Positions 1-12,524 of a stretch of DNA of 64,000 nucleotides are shown piece after piece. The stretch spans positions 62,001 through 126,000 of the forward strand of contig RCAB01000096.1 of NCBI GenBank assembly GCA_003640385.1, read 5' to 3'. The notes beneath the pieces were generated by a model. The model was given only the letters and a program-made list of their open reading frames with translations. It searched no databases and had not been told where the DNA came from. A program made the position numbers and the translations under genes. This DNA is from Setaria digitata (taxonomy: Eukaryota; Nematoda; Chromadorea; Rhabditida; Setariidae). The first letter of the stretch is position 1; every line of letters begins with the position of its first letter.

Positions 1-3000
1 TGCTGCTACGATGATTGACTTGTCCGATAGAAATCGGCCACAATAGACAGGAAACTTATGCATCAGCCTAGTAGTGCCATTGTCAGTGGTTATGGCTAGG
101 CCATATTCACTTCGATCTTTGAAATTTGCTTATCACTATTACAGGTTTCATTTTTTTTTTTTTTATATATATTGCGCCACCAAACACATTTAAAAAATAC
201 GAATTTAACTTTAAACTTAAAATTAGTTTAAAAAAGACTAAGAAAATGATCAAACTCCTCTTCCAGTAATTAAAATTCTCTTAAAAAATATTAGATATGA
301 AATTTTAGAATTCTGAAATTTTCAAACAATCTTCCGAAAAGCTGCTTTCTCATATTGCGAAAATGCAGAAGGAACAGTGATTGTTGATTAATCTCTTTTC
401 AGATAACAAATTAAACGAACAGTAAATAATTTTTTTCTTGGTTGAGTTCCTCTGACATGTAAGTCAATCAGTGATTAATGATAAAATTATTGCAAGTATT
501 TCTGATAAAAGTTAACAATTTTTAAAAGTGAAAATGTCAGAGAGTGGAGGAGAATTGTTTTTAAGAGAAGTGCAACACTACGGCTTAGTTTTTTAGATAT
601 TTTTGAAAAATAGTGCACTGACAGTAGCAAAACGATATACAATAGAAGTCATCCTATGAAATGCCATCATTCGCTTCAGCGCATGTTATTGTTATAGGTA
701 TTTTTTGGCATGATGCTTGGAAGATTCACATGGTATGAAAATGAATGCAAAAGAATCCGTTTTAAAATTTAATTTTTTTTGTAAGCAATAAACTTGCCAA
801 TCTTACTTATTTGCAGTATCTAATTGTCTTTACGGAATGATATTTAGATCATTTAAAATGAAAAAAAAAAAAAGCCAAGAAATGCTACCCTTGAATTTTT
901 CTCATTCATTCTGGTAGGTTTTTTCCATTATATCGGCCATATAGTGACAGTTAAATTCCAATAAATTTAGCAAATGGACTTCCTTTACACACTCCATTTA
1001 ACAACTAAAAGAGTATTAAAATAACAGACATTTCCGAAGAATTTTTCAATTTAGCAGGTTATATGAAATAGAAATGGGAAATTTTGCATCACATGAAAAG
1101 ACAGCTAGAAACGAGTTTCCTTTTTTTTTAAAGAGCTTAGTTCCTTTTGCATGAGCACTTACTTCACCGCACGAATAAATCAAGATGAAATTCTGCTGAG
1201 GAAGAAAAACCGAGTATTTCTCACTGAAATATCAGCTTGCGCTGAAGTTTTCCTGCAAATTGTTAGCAGTTAATTGTTTTGTTCAATCCATAAAGGGATC
1301 GGATGGAACGGTTCTGCTACTAAATTAGGTTTTAAAAGCTGAAAAGCATAACTGTAAAATTTTGTTTTATGGATATAAATAAAAAATGAATAAATTTCAG
1401 CCACGAAAAATTATATAGAAGATATTTCATTCTTTCCTAAAATTTTACATTGGCGGTCGCTTAGCAGATGGATTAATAACAGTGTATTAAGATTTCGAAA
1501 ATTTTTTGTTCAACTAAACCAAACAAATGGAAGGAAATAATTATTTCTGAAAATTATTACCTTAGAAATCTGAGTTAAGCACAAAAGTGTGGACAAGATT
1601 GCAAGGACACTTGAAATATGCAATTGACATTACTGCGTGCTAATTTGAAGAAAATTTAAATAATTATGGAAAAAAGGAAAATAAAAACTACATAATTAGT
1701 ACGGACTTTAATCTACGAGAAGTAACGAATGCGTTATTAAGCTTGGAGATAAACAAATATGAAAGAGTGTATAGAATAAACACCTCCTGGGAAATCTCTA
1801 AATAATGGCAGCTAAAAGTCTGACAGTTCTCAAACTGGACAGGAAAAAAATTTTTAGAAAAAGTTCTTAAGCTGAGTACCTGTGAATTAGAGAAACACTG
1901 ATTTTTCTTCTGTGAAAATAACTTTTAACATTGAAGATCTTCTTTTCTATACTTCTGAACGAGCTTAACACATCTAGCAAATCATTTGCGCTTTCATACT
2001 TTCATTATGAGAAATGGCAACTTGTGAATTCGATTCGGAGAGAACAGCTTGAAAATGTTCAAGAATAGCTCACAGAAGATATTTTGAAGAATTGCTTCAG
2101 CTGAAAGCATTTCTTCTTTTATTTGTCTTCCTACAAGAGAGAATTAGAAGCAGCTTTGAAACAGCTGTAAAGAAAAGGTTGGAATGCACTAAAGTCAGAT
2201 GATGAATTTTATCGATATTGAATATATCTCACGCTTGTTACACTAAATGGAAGTAATCGGCTGCTTATATTGCAAGTCTCTCTTTGCTAATTCAAGTTTT
2301 ATAATAAGAACAGAAGATTTAATTGTTGAATAAACTTCATAATTTGGTGGACGAGTTTTGGACTGAAACAACGGGTAGAGAAACAACGATTATTAAAATG
2401 AATGATTTTGCAGCTGAAGAAGAACGAAGAACAGTTACTAAATTAGATAAATTTAATTGCTGAGGAACAATTTACGCAAATTATTTTAGACAGTCGAAAA
2501 AATCACCACAATAAATTTGATTTTAGTGCATTGAATAATAATAATCTGGTTGAGATAATTTAGGGTCAATGCAATATGGGTTGAAATTCTATTGTTATTT
2601 TTCAGAAAAACTCGTTTCTGTTCCTTTGTCAGCAAAATTGATAAATACCTCAGCAGAACAGTACAATTTTTCAAAACGCGAATTCTTTTGATTATATAAA
2701 ACGATACATTTTAGCATCCACAAACATTCTTCAAATCTATAATTTGTAATTTATGAGAATATGAGAATAAGAAAGAATGAAAACAGAAGAAATTAGCGAT
2801 AGATAAAAAATACGAGAAAGTTATTCGATTAGTTCCAAACAATTACTCAACTGAAACAAACTTCATGATCACAATATTAATAATGAATGATAAGCTATCT
2901 TAATCACCTTGAAACAAATACATATTTGTTTACCGACAGAATTTACAGCAATGGCAGTAGAAATGAAGATAAGAATCGAAACTGGTCGTAGCTTGTATAT

Positions 3001-5245
3001 ATGCATTGCTGGTCGTTCCTCCACCTGTATATTTATTTAACAGCAGTACGGGGATCAGTGTTACCGAGGATCGCGTTCTTCTGTTCACTATTTCGATGTT
3101 CACCGGTTATTAGCTACTGGCAGTCATCATGAGAGAGAATTCGATTCGAAAGACTTCTTGTGAGAGAGCATTTTTAATTGTGAAACGGGTAAATTTCGAT
3201 GGGGGGCTGTAGTAATGTGAAAGTGTGAGAGAAATGAATGCAACATTCTCATTCTCGTTGATCTTTGGGATTTATTCATAATTTTATATTTCGACGATCA
3301 AAAAAAATGTCACTGAGTCCTGTCTAGAAACAAATCCAACACTACTAAATAGTTTATCCTTAATTTACAACATGCTATGAGATGGTGGCGAGTTCACAGC
3401 AAAAAAGTTTAGATATGATGTATCAAATTTCTCCTCAGCTCAGTCGATTACATTACAACCACCTGCAGCAGGTATTGAGATTATTTAAACAACAGCTAAT
3501 CAAACAATTTCTAGTAAAGACACTGTGAATGCACAGAAAGCTTGAAGTGCGTCTACAAATCGTTTATGGAGTATGGTTAGAAAAACCAAAATCAGCTATT
3601 CAGTCAATGAAGTAGTTGATGAAGTAGTAATGAACTGGACAACTCATTAGTTCTACGGAAAGAATTCATGGCTGGTAATCATCTGATAGTTTCAAATTTA
3701 ATAAATTTTAAAATAGCGATTGATCTAGATTGTAAGTATTTAGCAGCTATTTTAGCTGTGCTAGTCTGTTGAAGAGCACGAGAAACTTTCTGCTCCTCTG
3801 AAAAATATACAAATGAGGCTTTCGAAGTATTATCAACTGACAGATTCTGTCCAGCAGAACTTCTTGGAAAGACTCTAATCTTCCATTGATAATAAACAAT
3901 AATATAAATTGATTGTCAGTAGCATAATTAATATTATAAATACCTGCAATGTACTAAATAGTGTGGTTTCACGGAATATTGTTCAGGTAATGGAAATCTT
4001 GAAGGATCAACAGTAGGCATACTTCATTTCAAGACAGAATCTGCGTACTTGGGCAAAAGTAGTAGTTAATAGCGCACTAAGGAATCAACCAGTAGTAGCA
4101 AGGCCATTTCATCTGTGAGAAGTGATTGACGACGGTGGAATTTCCTCGCTTCATTGGAGAAGCAAGAAAAAAATGATTTGTCTTTCTTTTCAGAAAGAAA
4201 ACGTGAAAATGACATTGTTCACCGAGAGAATTCGTTTTCATCTTTAACCAAATTTGAAAAATACACCTTTTGTATTTCCATCCCAGCCGAACTCTAACGT
4301 TCAGTGCTTCCTCATGGAAATAACATCCTCCAGAATAATTAATATATTTATCATTTGCAACAAAGTGATATTAAATTGCATAATAGCAAGAAAAAAAATT
4401 CGAGGAATACTGACAATAGGGATTAGAAGAAATGAGGAAATAGGAAGAAGTTTTGTTCACTAGCAGTATCATGTCACTGTGACTGGCTGCTACCTGACTA
4501 GGATGATTACCTCAGTGGGACCTTGAAATGACCAAGTCCAGAAGACAACCTGAGAAGCTTAACCGAAAGAAACTCAATCAACTAACAGTACAGAAGAAAA
4601 AGGAAGAGGAAGTGCACGGTAATCGTCGATGGACCTATGCCGGTCTCATCGGTCGATGGAAATTGTCCTTCAGAAAAGACTGTCTCTTCAAATGAAGTAC
4701 TGCCCAATGACAGTCCATTACGGCACACCCCGCTTGGTTAATCACTATCAGTAAATCAACAAATGTCAATAAAAACCGTTTCAACTACTGATATGGAAAT
4801 TTCGGTATACTCATTTATTAGTTCACGTAATAATTGCAAAGTTAAGATACGGCTTTACACACTCAAGTTTTCTATTGTTTCAGCTCTTACGATATCCCAG
4901 ATTGCAAACCAGAACTTTTTCTGGAATTCCGGAGTAATAATACTACAAAATGTTTTAAGAGATTCAGAACACCATCTAAGAAACATTTCTTTTGGACTTT
5001 TTTTTTTGCTTTACTGTCATGAAATATTATTAATATAAAGAAATTTAGCTAGCTGCTTACTCATGGTTTGTTTGAAAAGATTTTACGAAATATGTAAAAA
5101 AAAAAAACTTTAATCCATTTTGTTTTAATTCTACGACATGAATAATATAGGTCAAAGAATTTCAGCAAATTTAACGGTATTACTTCTTCACAACTATTTT
5201 ACTTCTCGTAAGCTTATCATTTTACATCATGATCGATAAACGGAT
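1..5245. other. intergenic DNA, no firm gene
   Basis: AT-rich DNA with stops in all frames over most of its length and many A/T runs. The only coding-like stretch is 4528-4741, where two overlapping plus frames are both open; it is described in the findings. An AATAAA on the minus strand at about 4814-4819 could serve the ZCCHC9-like gene that ends at 5246. Confidence 0.5.
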
Positions 5246-7679
5246 TTATATACGGACGATTTTTCTTGCTAACTTCTTCTTCTCGACCGTGTCAAGCTTA
5301 CTGTCGCTTTCGATGTACAGAATATCATCATCACCACCCGTAGCACAATTTCCCGCGGTCACTAGCACTTCTACAAAATATGTTCAGAGCAAAATAAAAA
5401 GATGGTTTTAAAAAATTTGATATAGCTACAAGTTATAGCGATGCAGTACAAACCTAAAACCTATAAAGTTTTTTTAATTTACTCTTTATTCATATTTCCT
5501 CGTCATGTTTTAAGCTGCCCTATAGTAAGATTAGAAAAATATTTCTCAATGAAAGTCAAATGAACAGGAAAAAAAGCACAAAATTATATTTAATCCATCA
5601 ATGAATCCCAAACCTTTTTGATTTTTATCATCAACACCTTTTCTAACTGGACAATCTTTCTTTAAATGCTTCTGAGATCCACATAAATTACATGAGCCTC
5701 CTGAAGAAAAAAGAGAAGAATTTATGTTTTACGACCACTTATAAGATTTATTGAGGATGCATAACAAAAGATATGAAGAACGATAATCAGAACTATGTAT
5801 ATCTCTGGTATCATCTTGTAAAATAAGCCAAAAAAAGAGAAATTAAATGGGCACAAATTCTCAGAATCTCAGTAAAACTACTGTCATTAATTACTGCTAT
5901 CATTATTAATTACTATCAATAACCAATTATTATTCACTTTTTTGGCCCTGGTACTTACAAAGAGAAGTGATTTAAAGGCTGATACTATCTTCTCCCAGCA
6001 GTTCTTTTCACTGCAACAATAAGGATCACACGAGGAATTCGCAGAATACGCACAATATGTTAAATGTAGTAAAAGAAATACGCTTCAAATTATGAAAGAA
6101 ATACTCACCATCTGGATATATTCCATTTGCATTTTTGGCACAATCCCTAGAGATATGTCCTTGTTGTTTGCACACAAAGCATGTCGCAAATGGAAACCCT
6201 TGAATGCACAAAGTAAATTCAAGAAATCATAGACAGATCAGTGGAACAGAGCAGTCAACGTGCAGCAAAATAATGTCATAGTTATTAGAATAAATGTAGT
6301 GACATACCACGAATGTTTTCACGGAGACACCTCGAAGATGTATGTTCTGTAGAACCGCATTTGAAACAGATTCCAAAACCCATCATTTCGCCACTTTTTT
6401 TCGCACAGTCCGAAAACTTGTGACCTGTTTGTCGACAATAAAAGCAGCACTAAATGTTTCGATAATTAAAATAGAAAACCTTTAAAGTTTCACTGTTCAA
6501 ATTTAAACACCTTCATAAAAAGTTTTGTACCAATTTATCTCCCTTCTCTAGTTGTCGATTTATTCGACGATTTTCGCGTTTTCTCCATTTTTTAATAATG
6601 AAGCCTCCGTCTTCAAAGGTTATTTTACCAGACGCTACATATCTATTGACCAATTGCTTAACATCATCTAGTGTTTGTTCTTCCGTAGAATCTAATCGTG
6701 TTGATAAGTCATTTAGCAAACTTTCCTGAAATTTTCTTTTTCTTTGGCAAAAACCATGAAATTACCATTCTCTGTTTGCGTTATATTGTTAATGGCAGCG
6801 AAATACTCCCAAATTCTTTCCTGAAGACATGCTTCAAGTTCAAAAACTGCCACACATGATCACCTCATGCTGAATATTGTTTTAGAAGCCACAGTCTACA
6901 ATTTAGCCCAGTGTCTTTTTGAATTTCTGATTTCTTTTTCTTGTATCTGTTTTCATAGCACATTCTTTCATCACAAGATCGATTTATATCGGGTTGCTGT
7001 TTAATAGCGTTTTAAAAACTGAGTCATGATAGACATTAAAAAAAAGATCAGTAAAATACAAAGAAAATAAAAACTGATTTACAAATATAAACTCGCTTTC
7101 CTCCAGAAGGTGTAATGCTTAGGACTACCTCGAAATCATCTGAAATGGTGAAAATCTTTGTCTCACCCTATCCTTCTTCTGCTTTTTGTGCCACTGTCGA
7201 CTTCTCCACTTCCTTATTAGTTTTGCGGCTTCTGATTTTTCCAGTACTCCGTCTTTCCATAACTGACGAACTTTACGCTTCACTTCTTCTAAATCCGTCA
7301 TGGAGAACAGTGTCCTCGTTAACTCCGACAAATTCTTAAATACGAAACAGCTAACTAACTGTATAAGTTTGAATCGTAAATCGGCTTAAACAAAACCCAC
7401 TTATACATCACTTTTCAAATGAAGAAAATGAAAACGAATAAAAACCTGACAGCTCATGACAGAGATGCTACAGTACGTCTGTGCTTCTCAACTTTTCCAA
7501 GTGTAGCAATGGCTATTCCTCCTTCTCACGTCAAAGCACTTCTTCCGTTCTTTTGAAACTTCTTCAGTGACTTCTATCAAAGTATATCGTAAGTGTGACG
7601 TGTAGCGCAACACTGTACACGAATTTTCCCATCTCCTTGTCGCCTCAACAAGTTTTCGTCTTTTCCCACTCAGTGCCAT
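5246..7679 (-). CDS. ZCCHC9: ZCCHC9-like protein, four CCHC zinc knuckles
   Basis: Orthologue of human ZCCHC9, a nuclear/nucleolar zinc-knuckle protein thought to bind RNA. Exons (descending): 7679-7530 (tentative), 7334-7167, 6725-6531, 6449-6308, 6198-6109, 5700-5614, 5370-5246; all junctions keep frame, giving about 318 aa (about 257 if translation starts at the ATG at 7301; human 271). Four C-x2-C-x4-H-x4-C knuckles are visible: CFYCRQTGHKFSDC, CFKCGSTEHTSSRC, CFVCKQQGHISRDC and CNLCGSQKHLKKDC. The junction reading IYPDGGSCNLCG and the segment GFPFATC match the family closely. The acidic tail ends in a basic KKKLARKIVRI. Uncertain points: the 5' exon, with a basic KRRK stretch, and the donor at 5614, for which an in-phase alternative exists at 5638. 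Exons 7334-7167 and 6725-6531 look like a tandem duplication. Confidence 0.88.
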
Positions 7680-10600
7680 CGTGACCTCCAATTCCCTGTC
7701 CCCTGTCTTACTGCACCCGCTATCACTTCCAAATCCCGTACCCCTCACCCCCTCGAAATGTCTGGCAGAACCAATGACTTCATCTCCGGTAACTCAGTTG
7801 GTCGCATTGTGAAAATGATTGTCCTGCAAAACGTATGCTGCGTAGAGTTACATTGTTCTCGCTGGTTCTATGCGATTTCTGAAAACTCTGCTATAAAGAA
7901 TGGGAAATAAAGCAGTAGGAAACCCTCCTCGGATCCGAATGCATTTCGTCAAGTTTGAAATTGTCAGGGAGTAAGGCAGCCACTCTCTGCTGTACTCGTG
8001 GTTTGCTGTTTGACTACATGTAGTTAATTTACTGCAAGATTTCTTTTCCATCATTCTGACGTACCTCTGTTGCACACCCCTCGGTGGAAGTGCATTTTAT
8101 CGACACTTCACAAAAGAGCAGAGAAGTTCTGTCGGTACCTATTTCATCATGTTAATTGTCTTCCGTCCTTCACCTTATCACTTCTCCCAAGCCAGCTGTA
8201 AAGTTTATCAATTAACTGAGGAATTCCTTCTTCTCTAAATCACTACCATGACCACAAAGAAATGTTCTCTTAGCCTTATCGTCACAGTCGTAGTGATCAT
8301 TAACAGTACTTCCCTTCCATTTTGTTCTCTTCATCACTACATGTTGAATTAGCTCAAAATGAAACACAAAAATGGTTCGAAAATTGCAAATATATTCAGT
8401 GCTTAACTATGAAAATGTATTCCATCAATTTTATCACAATTCTCGCTCAGTTCCTCAAACAACATCATTTCGTCGTCAGTTCACTAGAAGCTAATGAATT
8501 ATTTTCTGGACAGATCGTCTCTTGAACTTTTGGGTCCGCAGCACCCAGTTCAAATTCCATCGGTCGAAATCATACGACACATTCGCGACAACTCGTTTCA
8601 GTCCAAATTCATTATTTACACAATGAGAATTATTTTACCAATGATGCTGAAACATTCGCTCAGTAGGTTCTAGCTCCATCAAGTTCTTAATGAAAACATA
8701 TGTGGGACCGCGTGACTTACCAAACTGCTCCATTAAAATGATCAATTTCGGTTACTTTGATTTAACAGCTGAAATGGAACTACTGATTTGAACGATTTTT
8801 TCATCCCCGAGACCAAATAAGTAAATTACTTTTCTTCGATTTAGATGAAAAATCGGTAAAATTTTCTCTTGATTAATGTAAAATTTTAATTTGAATGACC
8901 CTTAATGGTCCAAAAATAATCTCTGTTCGGTTAAGTGAAGATAATTTTGAAACTTATTCCAATGCGTACAGCAATGGACAACATGAAAAACATGTATTTA
9001 ATATTTACGGAATACTTGCAGTTTGTCAAATGTTCAATATCAGTGAACACAAACAGATTTTTCTTTTTATAAAATTAAAGATGAAAAGAAAAACTGAGGG
9101 AACAAAAAAAAAAAAAAAAAAAAAAACAAAACATGAGGAAAGGCCGGACTGGTGAAGCTTTAATACACATGAACTGTTTCATACATAATACACTTCTCAA
9201 TTAGAGGAAAATATTATTTTGGGTATATATCTTCTCCTGCACATATCATCTGCCTGTGAAAAACTTTGGGCATTCTGGAATGGAAGGGAAGGGTAATGTG
9301 CAAAGTTTTTCTGATTTGAAATTACTGCTTCATTCAGCATTTTTTAAACCCTGAAAGCAACAGTAATTTCAACATCATTCGGTTGATATTTATCAAATCC
9401 TCTCTCTTACAGAGTATTTTTGAAAACTGGCTTGAAAGCTTTTAAATTCAAAATTGAGCAACGTTATTCGTGTAACTGTTTAAGTAATGACCGATTGTAC
9501 AATGTGGAGCTTCAAGCTAACACCAAACAATCGGATCAAGAGTGAACTTCACAATTCAACCGTTTCATTCACAAACAGTAATGACTGGATGATATGGGTT
9601 TACGATAATCAAGTTATCAGTGTAGTGTAGCGTAGTTGGTTGTGCAGGTGAAGAAAATGATAACGAATAAACTACAATAACTAAAACAGTTTAAAAATGT
9701 GAAGAAAAATTTAAATGTTTTAGAAACCATTTTTATAAAATTTGTAACAAAAAAAGAGATGCGCTTTGAACAAAATAATGCGAAGCAGTTGTTGTTTTTA
9801 ATTATACACCGATTTATACTGACCGCGCAATTCGAAGTGAGTGAGTGTTGTTTTCATCTCTTGGAGGTATATGCTTGAGTAGCCTAGCTGTTGAACATTT
9901 CTCAACTTTTTATAATCTATGCTTAAGCAAGGTTTCAATTAGTACTTTGGTACTAAATGGTAGTCTAGAGTATCCTCTGAGCGGAAATATTGCACTGGCT
10001 TAAGCCAACAAGATTACATTTTAAGTGTGCAATATGAAGTGCGGTAGTCAAACGTAGGCTAATTATTATTGACTCAGTAGAGTCACGCGCATTACTGTGA
10101 CAGTAAAAGCGCTAATTAAAGTCTGCAGGTAGATGAAATTAGAGCCAAATGAGTGCAGAACAACAGGCTACTCATATGAACAACACACAACAAAAAAAAA
10201 AAGAAAAATGACGATTATCGACAATACAAAAACAGTTCAGGAGGCTTAAAGCCTAACTTTGAAATTCAACTTTTAAATTAAAAACACATATATTAATGAA
10301 AAAGCTTTTTTTCTTTCATACAACCCGTCTTCGTCAATAATATGTGCCTAGAGTAGAGAAGAAGCCAGGAAAATACTCTTGTACACGCATAGTTTCAAGC
10401 TAAACACACATGCACACAAAAAAAAAATTACAACAACTCAGGTAATGATATTTAACCGGTTAGTTCCGACATCTTCTTCCAAAATGGAAAACATACCGTC
10501 GCCTAGTCTAGTAAAAAATGAAACCCGTACGGGAGAATGAACAAATCGCCTGGAAAAGATTTAAGCTTTTCTTTGCTCAGATGAAAGTTCTGGAAGCGTA

Positions 10601-12524
10601 AAAATTTTGCTAATTTAGAAACCAGCAGTATGTCAGGATCATCATATCTCTCTACATATCACATCAAATCATCTGTTTTGAATCTAAAACTGGACAGCTA
10701 TCACCAGCTCATTGTGCAATCCTTTTTTCGAAATTTTTCTAAATTAAGTGAAGTTAAATTGTCACAGTCAGTTTTGTTATGATCATTGAGTGGTTTTCCC
10801 CGCACATATTAAACAATTTAAACATAAAACCATCTGAGTTTGCGAATTTGAACTTGAACTCTGAGGCGAGTCCAGTTTTTGTCTATCATTAATAGTGTCT
10901 AAAAGTTTTTAGAAAAAAATTTCTTTTTCCTCGAAAGAGAAATTCATTACCACTATAAGTTTTATTTGCTCTACCTCAGTTTGAATGCTTCCAGAACTTT
11001 TCAAAACAGCAAAGTGCATCTAGATTCAATTTTGCATCCGATTGCTTGACTCTGAAGTACCTGGCTACTGTGTTAGAAATAGGAAAGGAACTGCAACATG
11101 TGTAACAAATTAATTAAACTAATATGTCTTAAGTTATAAAGAGAGAGAGGAAGAAACAAAAAAATTAGGAAGTAGTAAAATGACGCGATGAAGAAAAGTA
11201 CTTTTTGGGATTAGTTTCGAGACGACCGACCAAGTTGTATAGCTATTTCAAGGTTTCAAAGCAGCAACTAATAAAGATGCAAAGTAAAAAAAAGAAAAAA
11301 CAAATTCCTAAAAACTTTGGGACATTTTGATTCAGGATAAATTTCTTAGCTATTTGAAATTACAACCTAGGGTCGAGAAGAGTTTTTAAGGCTAATTATA
11401 ATACCGATATAAAGTTGAACTTAGGTAGAATGAGATTGCTGTCGTTGTTTAAACAACTGTGGGAAGGAAAGAAAGAGATAGAAAGACTCTGGTCGGAAAA
11501 ATGATCATTTTTTGCGACAGAAAACAATAACTGAAAAAAAGAAGTTGAAATTTCTTTCAAGAAAGATATGAATGAGAAAGTTATTCACTCTAAAAAGGAT
11601 GAATAAAAGACGGTGATTTTGATGAAATAAAGCGTCTTCCTGGGATACTTACTCCCCTCCAGCACAGCAATCATTCACTTATCACCGAGGATGAAGGCCA
11701 AGCATGCTAGAAGAGGATTCTTATTCTTTATTAGAGCTTAATTTAAGCAAAAATGAGGTGTCAGCTACAGCTATGATCCCTTCATCGCTTCCTTAAAAAA
11801 TTTTTTCATTCCTCCTGAGCAAATTCTCAAAAAAAAAAAAAGAAATTTTTACTGACATAATGAGATTATCCTTGCTTAGACTGCTTTTAATTAGCTCATT
11901 CAAGAATTCACTCAGTAATGGAACGCTATAAATTGGCTTACTTAGAAAGAGCAGATTATCAAGTTAGTCTGTGCAGTAATAACTGTTATCAAATGCCTAA
12001 ATATGGTCTACAAAGCCTAAAAAGGTAAGACTTGAATATCTAAATACAATTATACCTTACCTCATTTAAGCCTAAATACCAGGAACAGTGGCAATAAAGG
12101 ATTCATTACCCAGCTTAAGCTATGTACAACGAAAATTTGGCTCTGATAGAATTCAGAAAACTGAATTCATTTCAAATATGATTTTGGGGTAGATCTGGAT
12201 GGACATGAAACCCAATGAAAGGTAAATAGCACCATCCTTCTGGTGCAAATTCTCTCCTGATGCCACAGTCTTTCCCAATTAATTAATTTCTTAGGAAGCA
12301 ACTTTACAGTCTTACACAGTTCAGCCGAAGAATGCACAAAGCAAGCCATTCTTTTAGGAATGTTTTTCGTCTACACACAAGAATTGCAGTTGAAACAGAG
12401 GAGCAGCTAGCTAAGAAAGAAGATGGCGGTGATTCTAATCCGATGGTGATTCTGATATTGGTGCTGGTGATGGTGATGGCAACTTTGCTTCCTAACTAAA
12501 CCCGCACGATGAGTAGTTGCTTTC
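7680..12524. other. intergenic DNA between ZCCHC9-like and lin-29
   Basis: No recognisable gene on either strand. 7680-7760 is CT-rich on the plus strand and lies just upstream of the ZCCHC9-like gene, so it may hold its promoter. A long A run sits at about 9106-9126. Open frames such as 8895-9155 (+) have no family signature and no convincing splice context. The 3' untranslated region of lin-29 should lie just below 12525; a minus-strand AATAAA is at about 11727-11732. Confidence 0.5.

Noticed and set aside
6726..6835. Possible extra exon of the ZCCHC9-like gene (ERIWEYFAAINN)
   Set aside because: It would leave phase 1, and the next exon entered in that phase hits a stop at once; the exons on either side already join in phase 0.
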